In this document: positions 46,226-55,224 of the stretch, in pieces
Position numbering within the stretch: the stretch's first letter is position 1
Layout: every line of letters begins with the position of its first letter
Source: Natronoglycomyces albus
GTDB lineage: Bacteria > Actinomycetota > Actinomycetes > Mycobacteriales > Micromonosporaceae
NCBI RefSeq assembly: GCF_016925535.1
Contig: NZ_CP070496.1
Span: 2,170,001-2,234,000 of the forward strand
Length of the DNA: 64,000 bases
Direction: 5' to 3'
Notes under the pieces: generated by a model
Told to the model about the DNA's origin: nothing
Databases searched by the model: none
Seen by the model: only the letters and a program-made list of their open reading frames with translations
Made by a program: the position numbers and the translations under genes

Positions 46226-46918
46226 GTGAAGCGCAGACTTCCCCGCTTCTGGGCATCAATAGCCGCCACGTTCGGTGCCGTCGTCCTCGCCACGTCGCTC
46301 GCCACCGCTCCTGCCGCAGCCGAGTACACTCCGACCACTGCCAATGACGGATACTCGGTAGCCTCCATTCCTCCGGGCATCCCCACTCTCTCCCAGGCCC
46401 AAAGCCAACTCAACGGGCTCACCGTCGAACCCGAAGGTTCCCGAGACGGTTACAGTCGAGATCTATTCCCACACTGGCGGGTCGTCGAATCACCGTGCAC
46501 CGCTCGCCAATACGTCCTCGTCCGCGACGGCAGCAACGTCCAGACCGACAGCAACTGCCAGCCCACATCGGGATCCTGGTTCTCCGAATTCGACGGAGAA
46601 ACCACCACCAACGCCGGGGACTTCGACATCGATCACATGGTGCCGCTAGCCGAAGCGTGGAGATCCGGCGCCGCCTCCTGGACCACCGCCGAACGCGCCG
46701 AATTCGCCAACGACGTGAACTCCTCGGCGCTGTGGGCCGTCAGTCGATCCTCCAACGCTTCAAAGGGTGACCGCGACCCGGCCGAGTGGATGCCCCCTCG
46801 CACCGCCATTCACTGCGACTACGCCAAGTCCTGGATCAACGTCAAACACCTCTACGATCTGAGCGTCGATGCGGCCGAACGCTCAGCGCTACAAAGCACC
46901 CTCGATACAGCCTGCTAA
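46226..46918 (+). CDS. Secreted HNH-family nuclease (DUF1524-like)
   Basis: 230 residues with a signal peptide (FWASIAATFGAVVLATSLATAPAAAE). The C-terminal half has the HNH pattern of secreted actinobacterial nucleases: FDIDHMVPLAEAWRSGA, ANDVNSSALWAV, NASKGDRDPAEWMPP, CDYAKSWINVKHLYDLS. DHMVP gives the catalytic His. It may degrade extracellular DNA or RNA. The start is a GTG at 46226 with AAGGAG eight bases upstream. Two strong hairpins follow. Confidence 0.85.
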   Translation: MKRRLPRFWASIAATFGAVVLATSLATAPAAAEYTPTTANDGYSVASIPPGIPTLSQAQSQLNGLTVEPEGSRDGYSRDLFPHWRVVESPCTARQYVLVRDGSNVQTDSNCQPTSGSWFSEFDGETTTNAGDFDIDHMVPLAEAWRSGAASWTTAERAEFANDVNSSALWAVSRSSNASKGDRDPAEWMPPRTAIHCDYAKSWINVKHLYDLSVDAAERSALQSTLDTAC

Positions 46919-46937
46919 GTCCCGTCTCCTCCAAGTG

Positions 46938-46979
46938 AGAGCATCGGTTCCGGGTCCGGGGTGCCGGAACCGATGCTCT
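46938..46979. terminator. Hairpin terminator after the HNH nuclease
   Basis: AGAGCATCGGTTCCGG pairs perfectly with its complement over a ten-base loop, 20 bases after the stop. Confidence 0.85.
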
Positions 46980-47011
46980 GTCTCCATCCTCCAACAACGT
47001 CCCGGTACCCC

Positions 47012-47064
47012 AACGATTCATGGTCTTGTGCATGTCCCTCTGGTGCACAAGACCATGAATCGTT
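47012..47064. terminator. Bidirectional hairpin terminator, perfect 21-bp stem
   Basis: AACGATTCATGGTCTTGTGCA pairs with its exact complement around an 11-base loop, just before the end of the response-regulator gene on the minus strand. Confidence 0.88.
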
Positions 47065-47084
47065 TCAAGTCCCAGCGCTAGAGG

Positions 47085-47735
47085 CTAAGCATCTGCGCTA
47101 TACCCATTGCGAACAGCCCATACGGCGGCCTGCGTGCGGTCCGCCGCGCCAATCTTCAACAAGATGTTCGTCACGTGAGTCTTGACTGTTTTCTCTGCCA
47201 CCGTCAAATGGCGAGAGATTTGCCGGTTCGTCTGCCCGGCCGTGATCAGTTGCAACACTTGTTTCTCACGCGGAGTCAGCTCGACGGCCGAGGGGGTCGA
47301 ACCGCCGCCTTTGGGATTCATCAGATGGCGCATCGCCTGGGGAGCCAGCAAGTTCTGACCCGCATATACGGTCGCGATCGCTTGTACCAGTGCGTGCGGC
47401 TCGATGTCCTTGTACACAAAGCCTGCCGCTCCGGCCTGAACCGCCGCCGGTACATGCTCAACATCAGTTGCCGAGGTGAGTACAATGACCTGCGGCATCG
47501 GGTCAGCTCCTCCCCGCAACGCCTCCAATACCCCCTGGCCGTCCATATGTGGCATCTTCAAATCAAGCAACACCACGTCAGGGCGATGCAGGGCAATCGC
47601 GTCGAGTGCTTCAATCCCGTTCTCGGCCTCCGCAACAACCTCCAGCTCAGCACGAGTATCCAGGTAGGCCCGCAATCCTTGCCGCACCACCGGGTGATCA
47701 TCGACCAAAAGCACTGAAATGACGTCCTCATTCAT
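47085..47735 (-). CDS. LuxR-family (NarL-type) response regulator
   Basis: 216 residues. Receiver domain with Asp12, Asp13 (VDDHPVVRQG) and phosphoacceptor Asp58 (VLLDLKMP), Lys near TSATDVEH, then a C-terminal LuxR-type helix-turn-helix (LTPREKQVLQLITAGQTNRQIS, VKTHVTNILLKIG). Pairs with the histidine kinase at 47728, whose stop overlaps its ATG by eight bases. The ATG at 47735 was chosen as it begins just in that overlap; an upstream codon at 47765 would add residues that do not match. Confidence 0.93.
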   Translation of the reverse strand: MNEDVISVLLVDDHPVVRQGLRAYLDTRAELEVVAEAENGIEALDAIALHRPDVVLLDLKMPHMDGQGVLEALRGGADPMPQVIVLTSATDVEHVPAAVQAGAAGFVYKDIEPHALVQAIATVYAGQNLLAPQAMRHLMNPKGGGSTPSAVELTPREKQVLQLITAGQTNRQISRHLTVAEKTVKTHVTNILLKIGAADRTQAAVWAVRNGYSADA

Positions 47736-48870
47736 TCGGGATCTCCAAGCTAAGCCGCGTTCCACGGCCCGGACTGGACTGGATGTGGAGCCGCCCCCCG
47801 ATGGTGCTGGCGCGGTCAGTCATGGACAACACCCCCATACCGCGGGTGGCGGCCTCGGAGGGATCAAAACCGACCCCGTCGTCGGAAATTTCCACCCGCA
47901 GAACCTCAGTGGCGTGGGCTGTGACCAGAATCCGCTCAGCGTGAGCGTGTCGCAAGGCGTTGTGAAGTGCCTCCCGCACAATGCGCAAGACGTCCACTTC
48001 CTGGTTCTTCTCCAGCCGCGACTCGCCTGAGACCTCGACCTCAATGTGCGCCGGATGCGACTGACTGACCAGTTCAATCTGGCGTCGCAAGCATTCCAGC
48101 AGCCCCTCTCGGTCGAGGTCCGCGGGCCGCAATTCGACGATGACAGCTCGCAACTCGGCCACCGCTTCCCGAGCAAGCTGCGATACTTGCCCCATCAGCG
48201 CCCGGGCGCGTTCAGGGTCGGATTCGACAAGCGATTCTGCCGCCTGAGAGGTCAGCCGAAGAGAAAACAGCCGCTGAGACACCGCGTCATGCAGGTCCCG
48301 CGCCAGACGATTGCGTTCCTCCACAATCGAAAGCTCCCGCGAACGTTCGTAAAGGCGAGCATTGCGCAGGGCGATTCCGGCATGCAAGGCCAGTAGTGTC
48401 AGCCGCTCGGCATCGTCCTCAGAGAAACCGGGTTTGCCAGAGTCGTTGGCAACCACCACCAGCCCAATGTTCTCCTCTTCGTCCTCACCTCCGAAAATCG
48501 GCACCCCTAGAAACGCCGCCATGACCGGATGGGCTTTCGGAAAGTACTCAAAACGCGGGTCGCGCCGAATGTCGTCCAGACGCACAGGTTGACGCTGGCT
48601 CAGCATGGCGGCAAGCAGGCCATGCTGGCGTGGCAACGGCCCAATGGCCAAACGTTGTTTGTCCCCAATGCCATCGGTGATGAACTCGGCAAACCCACCG
48701 AAGTCGTCCGGAATTCCCACCGCCGCGTAGTCAGCGCCAACCAACTGGCGGGCCGACTGGGCAATAACCGTCATCACCTCGGCCGCCGACAAGTTCCGGT
48801 TGATCGCGGCGACAGCCTGGCTGACCTCATGCAGAACCCGCATGGGTTCGTGCGAACGGGGATCGGACAT
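47728..48870 (-). CDS. GAF-domain sensor histidine kinase (NarL/DesK-type)
   Basis: 380 residues without membrane helix, so a cytoplasmic sensor. A single GAF domain covers ~30-170 (GADYAAVGIPDD, HPVMAAFLGVPIF, NIGLVVVAND), then the HisKA_3 helix with phosphorylated His194 in RDLHDAVSQRL, and a HATPase_c domain (IVREALHNALRHAHAE, DDGVGFDP, RGMGVLSM). The layout resembles the dormancy sensors DevS/DosT but with one GAF domain, so the ligand is unknown. Translationally coupled with the response regulator. A TATAGT box directly before the ATG suggests a leaderless mRNA. Confidence 0.92.
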   Translation of the reverse strand: MSDPRSHEPMRVLHEVSQAVAAINRNLSAAEVMTVIAQSARQLVGADYAAVGIPDDFGGFAEFITDGIGDKQRLAIGPLPRQHGLLAAMLSQRQPVRLDDIRRDPRFEYFPKAHPVMAAFLGVPIFGGEDEEENIGLVVVANDSGKPGFSEDDAERLTLLALHAGIALRNARLYERSRELSIVEERNRLARDLHDAVSQRLFSLRLTSQAAESLVESDPERARALMGQVSQLAREAVAELRAVIVELRPADLDREGLLECLRRQIELVSQSHPAHIEVEVSGESRLEKNQEVDVLRIVREALHNALRHAHAERILVTAHATEVLRVEISDDGVGFDPSEAATRGMGVLSMTDRASTIGGRLHIQSSPGRGTRLSLEIPNE

Positions 48871-49062
48871 GACTTCACTATATAAGGCACCCGGCCCCGG
48901 CTAGTCGCCGAACAGCCACCCTCGACGCCGTTTTCGCAGCTCAGCAAATTACTCGACCTCATGGAGGGCATATTGGACCAATGGTCCTAAGACCAGCGGA
49001 CCAGTACTCAATGCGACCTTAGCCCCAGGCGCGCGACCGCACTTCTTCATAACCTCGAAACC

Positions 49063-49800
49063 ATGAATTCGAACTCACGCATTGCACTCATCACCGGCGC
49101 TTCCCGCGGACTCGGGAAAGCCCTCGCCCGGCAGTTGGCCAATGAAGGATGGACTCTCCTTTTGACTGCCCGTGGCGAGGCGGCCCTATCCGAGACCGCC
49201 ACCGAAATCGGCGCCCACTATCTGGCCGGAGACGTGGCCGATCCACATCACCGCGATCGGCTCACCAAGAAAGCCCACGAGTTGGGAGGGTTGGACCTGC
49301 TGGTCAATAATGCCTCCAGTCTTGGGCCGACCCCGCTGCCAAAGCTGGCTGACGTCTACGTTGACGAACTTGCGCCCTTGTTCACCACCAATGTGTTCGC
49401 GCCGCTGGCGCTAACCCAGGCGATACTTCCACTCGTGCGGGCCCGCCAAGGGGCCATCATCACCATCTCCTCAGACGCGGCCACCGAGCCCTACGAACAG
49501 TGGGGAGCCTACGGCTCCACAAAGGCGACTCTAGACCAGATAGCCAATGTGCTGGGAGCCGAAGAACCCGACATTCGGGTGTGGGCCGTGGAACCCAGCG
49601 ATATGAACACCGCCATGCTGCACGAGGCCCTGGGACCGGCCGAAGCGGCCGGGGCGAATCCACCCCAGCGGCCCGCAGCGGCAATAGCGCACCTCATCCG
49701 ACTGCGGCCCGCATCAGGCCGCGTCCGGGCCCTCGACTTTGAAACCGAGTCGGCTCAGCCTCATTTCGAACAACTGCCCACGGAGGTGCGACCATCATGA
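49063..49800 (+). CDS. Short-chain dehydrogenase/reductase
   Basis: 245-residue SDR. NAD(P) site ALITGASRGLGKAL, NNASSLGP, catalytic Tyr-x3-Lys in WGAYGSTKAT, with Ser in ITISSDAA. The C-terminal ~50 residues are a helical extension. Its stop overlaps the start of the queA-like gene by four bases (ATGA), so they are coupled, which is an unusual partnership. The substrate cannot be read from sequence. Confidence 0.9.
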   Translation: MNSNSRIALITGASRGLGKALARQLANEGWTLLLTARGEAALSETATEIGAHYLAGDVADPHHRDRLTKKAHELGGLDLLVNNASSLGPTPLPKLADVYVDELAPLFTTNVFAPLALTQAILPLVRARQGAIITISSDAATEPYEQWGAYGSTKATLDQIANVLGAEEPDIRVWAVEPSDMNTAMLHEALGPAEAAGANPPQRPAAAIAHLIRLRPASGRVRALDFETESAQPHFEQLPTEVRPS

Positions 49801-50822
49801 CCACGATCATTCCCCCGGCCTTGGAGTTCACGCTTGACCCATCGCTAGAGGCGTCTGCCCCGACCGAGAAGCGAAACTCATCGCGGTCCGACGTTCGGCT
49901 ACTGCTGTCGGACTCCACCGCCGGGAAAGTCTCTCACCACTGGTTCTCCCAAATCCCGACGCTTCTGCGTCCAGGAGACCTCATGGTCGTCAATAACTCC
50001 GCGACTGTCGCCGCCTCGGTGCCCACCTCCGGTGGACTACTCGTGCATTTTTCCACCGAATTGGAGAAAGACGTTTGGCTGATTGAACTGCGGCAACCAC
50101 ACGGACACTCACATAGCCCCTATGCGGGTGGTCTGACCGGCGACACACTGCAGCTACCGGGCAAAACCCGCCTCAGGCTGCTTGAGCCCTACTCGTCACG
50201 ACTGTGGAGAGCCCACATCACCGGGCTTGACGTACTGCGGTTGTTGGAGCGGCACGGTGCCCCGATTCGCTACTCATATGTCGATGAAGCCTGGCCCTTG
50301 AGCGACTATCAAACAGTTTTCGCCACCGAACCCGGAAGTGCCGAGATGCCCTCAGCGGGGCGTCCCTTCACCCCCGAGGTGGTCACGAAGCTCGTCTCAG
50401 CGGGAATCGGCATTCGGCCCGTCACCCTCCATACTGGCGTGTCGTCATTGGAGGGTCACGAACTCCCCTATCCCGAGCGTTTCGACGTACCTGATTACAC
50501 CGCCCGGGCGGTGCGCTCAACCCGCGCCAACGGCGGACGTGTCATCGCCGTGGGAACCACGGTCGTTCGGGCGCTGGAATCCGCCGTCGATTCCACTGGA
50601 GAAGTTCAAGCAACTTCGGGCCTGACCAGTCATATCGTGACTCCCACGGTCGGAGTGCAAGCAGTAGACGGGCTGCTGACCGGATTGCACGAACCGGCAT
50701 CAACTCATCTGGCCATGCTGGAGGCCATCAGCGATCACTCGATGCTCCACCGCAGCTACCGCGAAGCCATCGACCAACGCTATCTATGGCACGAGTTCGG
50801 GGACGTACATCTGATTCTTTGA
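49797..50822 (+). CDS. queA: S-adenosylmethionine:tRNA ribosyltransferase-isomerase-like protein
   Basis: 341-residue QueA-family enzyme, which in queuosine synthesis moves the ribosyl part of SAM to 7-aminomethyl-deazaguanine in tRNA. Family signatures: LLLSDSTAG, LRPGDLMVVNNSATV, VGTTVVRALES, SAGIGIRPVTLHTG, and the end LWHEFGDVHLIL. It lacks the usual ~360-residue length only slightly. No tgt or queC-F gene is near. It is coupled to the SDR gene upstream and followed by a PLP enzyme. Confidence 0.88.
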   Translation: MTTIIPPALEFTLDPSLEASAPTEKRNSSRSDVRLLLSDSTAGKVSHHWFSQIPTLLRPGDLMVVNNSATVAASVPTSGGLLVHFSTELEKDVWLIELRQPHGHSHSPYAGGLTGDTLQLPGKTRLRLLEPYSSRLWRAHITGLDVLRLLERHGAPIRYSYVDEAWPLSDYQTVFATEPGSAEMPSAGRPFTPEVVTKLVSAGIGIRPVTLHTGVSSLEGHELPYPERFDVPDYTARAVRSTRANGGRVIAVGTTVVRALESAVDSTGEVQATSGLTSHIVTPTVGVQAVDGLLTGLHEPASTHLAMLEAISDHSMLHRSYREAIDQRYLWHEFGDVHLIL

Positions 50823-50856
50823 AGACCATCCGAAATCCAGAAATGGCCCCCCGCGA

Positions 50857-50898
50857 CCGCAGGCCGCCCTCCTCTCTGTCGAGGTCGGCGGCCTGCGG
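50857..50898. terminator. Hairpin terminator after queA
   Basis: CCGCAGGCCGCC pairs with GGCGGCCTGCGG with an 18-base loop, 35 bases after the stop. The next gene follows 33 bases later, so it may be an attenuating rather than full stop. Confidence 0.65.
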
Positions 50899-50931
50899 CT
50901 CCCTATCGAGATGAGGTGAAAAGATGGCCCT

Positions 50932-51810
50932 ATGCCCGTTGACCCACTCACCGCTGCTCTACCGACGCCCCTCGAGGAGATAGCCGCCCCCTGGTTGGAA
51001 GACTCCGAGGTCCGCCTGCTGCTCAAAAGAGAGGACCTCATTCACCCTCTCCTACCGGGAAACAAGTGGCGCAAGCTGCGCTACAACCTCGAGACCGCGC
51101 GGACACAGGGACACGACACCTTGCTGACCTTCGGCGGGGCATACTCCAACCACATCAGGGCCGTAGCCGCCGCCGGTAAACTCGCAGGATTCGCCACAAT
51201 CGGCGTTATTCGAGGAGAGGCACACGACCCACTCAACCCCTCGTTGCAATTCGCACACGACCAGGGCATGCAATTGACCTATCTCGACCGTGCGACGTAC
51301 CGGCGCAAGCACGAGCCAGACGTCATCGACGCCCTTAACACCGAGTTCAAAGACTGCTATCTCATCCCTGAGGGTGGCAGCAACGCCCTGGCAGTCAAAG
51401 GCTGCGCCGAGATCCCAGGCGAAATCGCATCCGACTACGACCTCATCTGCTGCCCGGTCGGTACAGCTGGAACACTCGCGGGAATCGCCACCGGGCTACC
51501 GGAAGGAAAGCGCGCGCTGGGCTTCTCCGCCCTCAAAGGCGGCCACTTCCTCCACGACCAGACGGCTCGCCTGCAACTGGCGGCGACCGGCCAGGTACGG
51601 AACAACTGGAGCATCGCCACTGAGTTCCACTGCGGCGGCTACGCCAAACGTAACCGCGAACTGGAGGAGTTCATCAACTCCTTCGCCGAGGAACACGGCA
51701 TTATCCTCGAATGGGTCTATGTGGCGAAGATGCTCTACGGCATACGCTCTATGACCAAGGCTGGCGCATTCTCACCGGGAACCACCATCATCGCCCTCAT
51801 CACCGGATGA
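50932..51810 (+). CDS. PLP-dependent ACC deaminase / D-cysteine desulfhydrase-like enzyme
   Basis: 292-residue fold-type II PLP enzyme. The Lys that binds PLP is in LLPGNKWRKLRYNL; the ring region is TFGGAYSNHIRAVA; PEGGSNALAVKG contacts the phosphate; a late segment is VYVAKMLYGI. The group includes 1-aminocyclopropane-1-carboxylate deaminase and D-cysteine desulfhydrase; sequence alone does not decide. The start ATG at 50932 fits. The 3' end overlaps the convergent SRPBCC gene by 39 bases. Confidence 0.85.
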   Translation: MPVDPLTAALPTPLEEIAAPWLEDSEVRLLLKREDLIHPLLPGNKWRKLRYNLETARTQGHDTLLTFGGAYSNHIRAVAAAGKLAGFATIGVIRGEAHDPLNPSLQFAHDQGMQLTYLDRATYRRKHEPDVIDALNTEFKDCYLIPEGGSNALAVKGCAEIPGEIASDYDLICCPVGTAGTLAGIATGLPEGKRALGFSALKGGHFLHDQTARLQLAATGQVRNNWSIATEFHCGGYAKRNRELEEFINSFAEEHGIILEWVYVAKMLYGIRSMTKAGAFSPGTTIIALITG

Positions 51811-52257
51811 AGAAGCACGCTCAGCGAAGCGATCTTGCAGGTTATCCAACGTCTTCTCAATGTTGCGTCGATTGACCCGCGGATAGGGCGTAAACCGGAA
51901 CAGCCACGACCAACGAGCCGGGCCCCAGTCGAAAGTCTCAGTGACCTTCGTCTTCGTACCACCTTCCATGGGCTCCAACTGCCAGCGCCAACGGTGTCCG
52001 TGGAAGTGACGCCAGGCGATGAGCCGGTTCTCCTCGAACTCGACCACCGTATTGAGGATCTTGTAGGAGGCTCCAATCTTCATGTCCATGCCGAATGTGG
52101 AGCCCAGCTCCAGGCGCTGATGGCTAGATTTCCGGTTACCCACGACCGTTCCTGAGCCGTCCAGCTCGGGGTGCCGCGCAGGGTCGGTAAGGAGATCGAA
52201 GATCTCTTCGGGTTTGGCCGCGATGACGCGGGTTCCCGATACTTGTCGTTGTCCCAT
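51772..52257 (-). CDS. SRPBCC-superfamily (polyketide-cyclase-like) protein
   Basis: 161 residues with an SRPBCC fold pattern: SGTRVIAAKPEEIFDLLTDPARHPELDG, shown in parts as VIAAKPEEIFDLLTD and RHPELDGSG, then VVEFEENRLIAWRHF, WQLEPMEGGTKTKVTETF. Such proteins bind hydrophobic ligands in a barrel. The function is unknown. It overlaps the convergent PLP gene at its 3' end by 39 bases. The ATG at 52257 is the family start. Ends with a Ser/Asp/Gly-rich tail. Confidence 0.82.
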   Translation of the reverse strand: MGQRQVSGTRVIAAKPEEIFDLLTDPARHPELDGSGTVVGNRKSSHQRLELGSTFGMDMKIGASYKILNTVVEFEENRLIAWRHFHGHRWRWQLEPMEGGTKTKVTETFDWGPARWSWLFRFTPYPRVNRRNIEKTLDNLQDRFAERASSSGDEGDDGGSR

Positions 52258-52324
52258 ACAGTGACCCTACTGTGCGGTAGGGGTCTGGCTCTAGTACTTC
52301 GCCAGGCCGCGTGGAAGGCCTCGA

Positions 52325-54181
52325 TCAAACAGCCGCCGTCGCGTTCTCGGCGCTCGTGGCTGTAAGCAGCTGAGAGGTGGCCAAGTCGCGGTACATGTCG
52401 TCACTGGCAATCAGCTCCTCGTGGGTTCCCTCGGCTCGGACGACTCCGGCATCCATGACCACAATCTTGTCGGCGCTGGCCACGGTCGAGAGGCGGTGGG
52501 CGACGACGATGACATTGGTTTGTTCGGCGGCTGTGGCGATGACGCGGCGCAGGGCTTCCTCGTTAGTCGCGTCGAGCTGGGAGGTGGCCTCGTCCATCAG
52601 CAGCAGGCGGGGCTTGCGCAGCAGGGCCCGGGCGATGGCGACCCGTTGCCGCTCTCCCCCGGACAGGGTGGTCCCCCGGTGGCCGATCGTGGCGTCGAGT
52701 CCACCTGGAATTTCGGCGACCAGGTTGGACAGCTGTGCGCTTTCGATCGCTTGTTCCAGGTCCTGGTCAGTGGCATTTGGCGCTGCCAGTAGGAGATTGT
52801 CCCGCAGGGTGCCGTCGAGGACGGGAGCGTCCTGTTCGACGTAGCCGATCATGGATCTTAGGGCAGACAGCGGCCATTGCTCGACCGGAGTCCCGTTAAT
52901 GCTGACGGTGCCGCTGGAAATCGGGTAGAAGCGCTCGATGAGCGAAAATACGGTGCTCTTTCCGGCCCCGGAAGGTCCGACGAGAGCCGTGAGGCCGCGC
53001 CCGGCTGCCTCGAATGTCACTCCGTGGTGCACGAGGGGAAGGTTGTCGCGGTAGCGGAAGGTGACGTCTGCGAAGGCCACCTCCAGTGGGCCCTCAAGAT
53101 CAAGTCGATTATCGGCGCTGCTGACGGGCTCGCCTTCCAGGTCGGCCACATCGTCGATGCGTTTGATGGCGGCGAGGCCGGTTTGCAACTGGGTAGCCGA
53201 TTGCACCAGGACTGAGATGGGTTCCATGAGATAGAACAGCAAGAGCAGGAATCCGATGAGTGTCGCGACGTCCATGGTTCCAGCGGCCACTCGCCCCCCG
53301 CCGATGCCCAGTACGGACATGAAGGCGATATTGACTGGCATCCAGGCGACGACCCCGCCCAGGGCTTCCCACACGGCCACGGTCAGACCCTTGCGCCACG
53401 ATTCGCGGGCGGCTCCTTCGAGGCGGTCGATCTCGGCGTCCTCGGCCCCGTTGGCCTTGATCGTGCGAAACGCCCCAAACCCGCGTTCCAGTATGGAACC
53501 CATATCGCCGAGGGCCTCTTGGGAGGCAACGGTCGCGGCGCGGATGCGAGGCAGGATCACTCGCATGATGAGTGCGACGGTGATGATCAACGCGAAGGTG
53601 ATGCCAAAGAGCAACAGGTCAAGCCAGGCCATCAAGACGATGCCGCCCAGCAGTAGGAACGCCGAGGTGGTCCCGTTGACGATGGCGGCGCTGACGACGG
53701 TCCGCAGCAGTGTCGTATCTGAGGTCAACCGGGCGACCAGATCCCCCGGTTTGAGGCGGTCGACTTCGGAGACGGTCAGCCGGACGAGTCGGCCAATGAG
53801 GCGCTTGCGAACTGTGAAGACGATGTCCTGGCCAGCTCGTTGCAAGAGGTAGGCGGCGAAGGAGCCGACCACGCCGCCGACAACCACCGCCGTGGCGAGA
53901 ATGATGAGTGGGCCACGCAAGCCCGATTCGTCTTCGAGAGCTTGGATGATGGACATCGCCATCAGCGGTTGCAAGAGGCCGATGGCTCCGGCCACGAAGG
54001 CGAGACTTCCGCCAATGATCAATAGTCCGGTGTGTTGGGCCGCGTAGGAGAAGAGCCGTTTCATAGGCGCCTTCGTTTCGGTCTTCCCTGGGGTTTCGGG
54101 CGCTCCACCGTCGACCTCAAAGTCGCCCGATTCCTCGAGTGGGGCGGGGCTCTCGGGCGCGGGGGCGCTGCGGTGTGCCAT
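52325..54181 (-). CDS. ABC exporter, fused membrane and ATPase domains
   Basis: ~618-residue half-size ABC transporter. A Pro/Glu-rich head, six helices (~50-330), then the ATPase domain with Walker A GPSGAGKST, signature LSGGERQR, Walker B LLLMDEAT and H-loop VAHRLS. Functions as a homodimer or with a partner, exporting lipid or drug-like substrates. The ATG at 54181 has CGGAG six bases upstream; an in-frame GTG at 54199 is upstream of the site. Substrate unknown. Confidence 0.92.
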   Translation of the reverse strand: MAHRSAPAPESPAPLEESGDFEVDGGAPETPGKTETKAPMKRLFSYAAQHTGLLIIGGSLAFVAGAIGLLQPLMAMSIIQALEDESGLRGPLIILATAVVVGGVVGSFAAYLLQRAGQDIVFTVRKRLIGRLVRLTVSEVDRLKPGDLVARLTSDTTLLRTVVSAAIVNGTTSAFLLLGGIVLMAWLDLLLFGITFALIITVALIMRVILPRIRAATVASQEALGDMGSILERGFGAFRTIKANGAEDAEIDRLEGAARESWRKGLTVAVWEALGGVVAWMPVNIAFMSVLGIGGGRVAAGTMDVATLIGFLLLLFYLMEPISVLVQSATQLQTGLAAIKRIDDVADLEGEPVSSADNRLDLEGPLEVAFADVTFRYRDNLPLVHHGVTFEAAGRGLTALVGPSGAGKSTVFSLIERFYPISSGTVSINGTPVEQWPLSALRSMIGYVEQDAPVLDGTLRDNLLLAAPNATDQDLEQAIESAQLSNLVAEIPGGLDATIGHRGTTLSGGERQRVAIARALLRKPRLLLMDEATSQLDATNEEALRRVIATAAEQTNVIVVAHRLSTVASADKIVVMDAGVVRAEGTHEELIASDDMYRDLATSQLLTATSAENATAAV

Positions 54182-54362
54182 GCGGGACTCCGGTTTCACA
54201 GGGATTGTCGGCTAATGCCAAGTTACCGCCATGATGAGGTTGATTCACCATCCCGCAGGAGTAAATCAATGCCCTACCGTGGGAGGAGGATATCCACCGT
54301 GGTCGGCGGCGAGCCTGCTGCGCGTCGGTGTCGAACAGGCTCGGCCGATTCATGCGGTGGCT

Positions 54363-54944
54363 TCACTCATTGGCGAATGGGTGAGCACTGCGGTGGTTGC
54401 GCAGAGCGTGCGCCCACCAGCTGAGCTGGTCTAGCATCGTCGCGGCCGACTTGTCGCACAGGGTGGGATCGATGATGTTTCCCTCATCATCGAAGGATTC
54501 CCAGAAGTTCGGAAAGCAGACCGTGTCACGGATAGCCACGGCGTTGAGCTCAGCGAATACCAGTCTCAGCTGCTCAACCGCCCGTAGGCCTCCCGAGACT
54601 CCGCCGTAGCTGACGAACGAAATGGGCTTGGCGGCCCATTCGGAATATAGCCAGTCAATACCGGTCTTCAACGGGGCCGGAAAGCTATGGTTGTACTCGG
54701 GTACGACCACCACGACAGCGTCGGCTTTGCCAATGCGCTTTCCGTAGTCGAGTACGGCCTGAGGTATGTCGCTCTCATTCTCGACCAGAGTATCGGGAAG
54801 GGCGACCTCAGCCAGATCGATGACGTCAACGGTGAATTCGGCATGTTCGTTGGCGCGCTGGGCAAACCAGCGAGTAACCATGGGGCTGACGCGGCCCTGT
54901 CGGGTGCTACCAACGATGACGGCGAGATTCAATGGGTTCGACAT
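54363..54944 (-). CDS. NADPH-dependent FMN reductase
   Basis: 193-residue flavodoxin-like reductase. AVIVGSTRQGRVSP is the phosphate loop; VVPEYNHSFPAPLKTGIDWL is typical of the family (azoreductase/chromate reductase-like); SYGGVSGGLRA binds flavin. It likely reduces FMN, quinones or azo dyes. The ATG at 54944 with GGAGGACACT upstream was chosen rather than the frame start at 54986. Upstream of it lies the regulator gene on the other strand. Confidence 0.9.
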   Translation of the reverse strand: MSNPLNLAVIVGSTRQGRVSPMVTRWFAQRANEHAEFTVDVIDLAEVALPDTLVENESDIPQAVLDYGKRIGKADAVVVVVPEYNHSFPAPLKTGIDWLYSEWAAKPISFVSYGGVSGGLRAVEQLRLVFAELNAVAIRDTVCFPNFWESFDDEGNIIDPTLCDKSAATMLDQLSWWAHALRNHRSAHPFANE

Positions 54945-55189
54945 AGTGTCCTCCAATGTGAGTGTGTCGTTCACTGTCACCACCATGCGGGCCGGCGATT
55001 ACACAATCCTTACGACCGGATGATGCCCCACCCGTAACCAGTGCGAGATACTCGACATTTCGGGTGTTGGCGCCTAAATGATGCCTCCTTACTGTTCTGT
55101 TGCGCGCCGATACGTGGCGCGGATTTGAGATGGACCACGTGGTGGCATTGTCGACATTGGCTACCGACCGGACTCGCGACAGTCACCGT

Positions 55190-55218
55190 TTGGACGAACC
55201 GAAGCGAAAGAATATGCT
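55190..55218 (+). promoter_or_regulatory. Sigma-70 type promoter of the AfsR-like gene (leaderless)
   Basis: TTGGAC (55190-55195), 17-base spacer, TATGCT (55213-55218). The ATG follows six bases later, so transcription would start at or near the start codon. Confidence 0.6.
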
Positions 55219-55224
55219 GGGTGG

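Noticed and set aside
51772-51810. Overlap of the PLP enzyme and SRPBCC genes as a sign of frameshift
   Set aside because: Both C-termini look complete for their families; a short convergent overlap is common.
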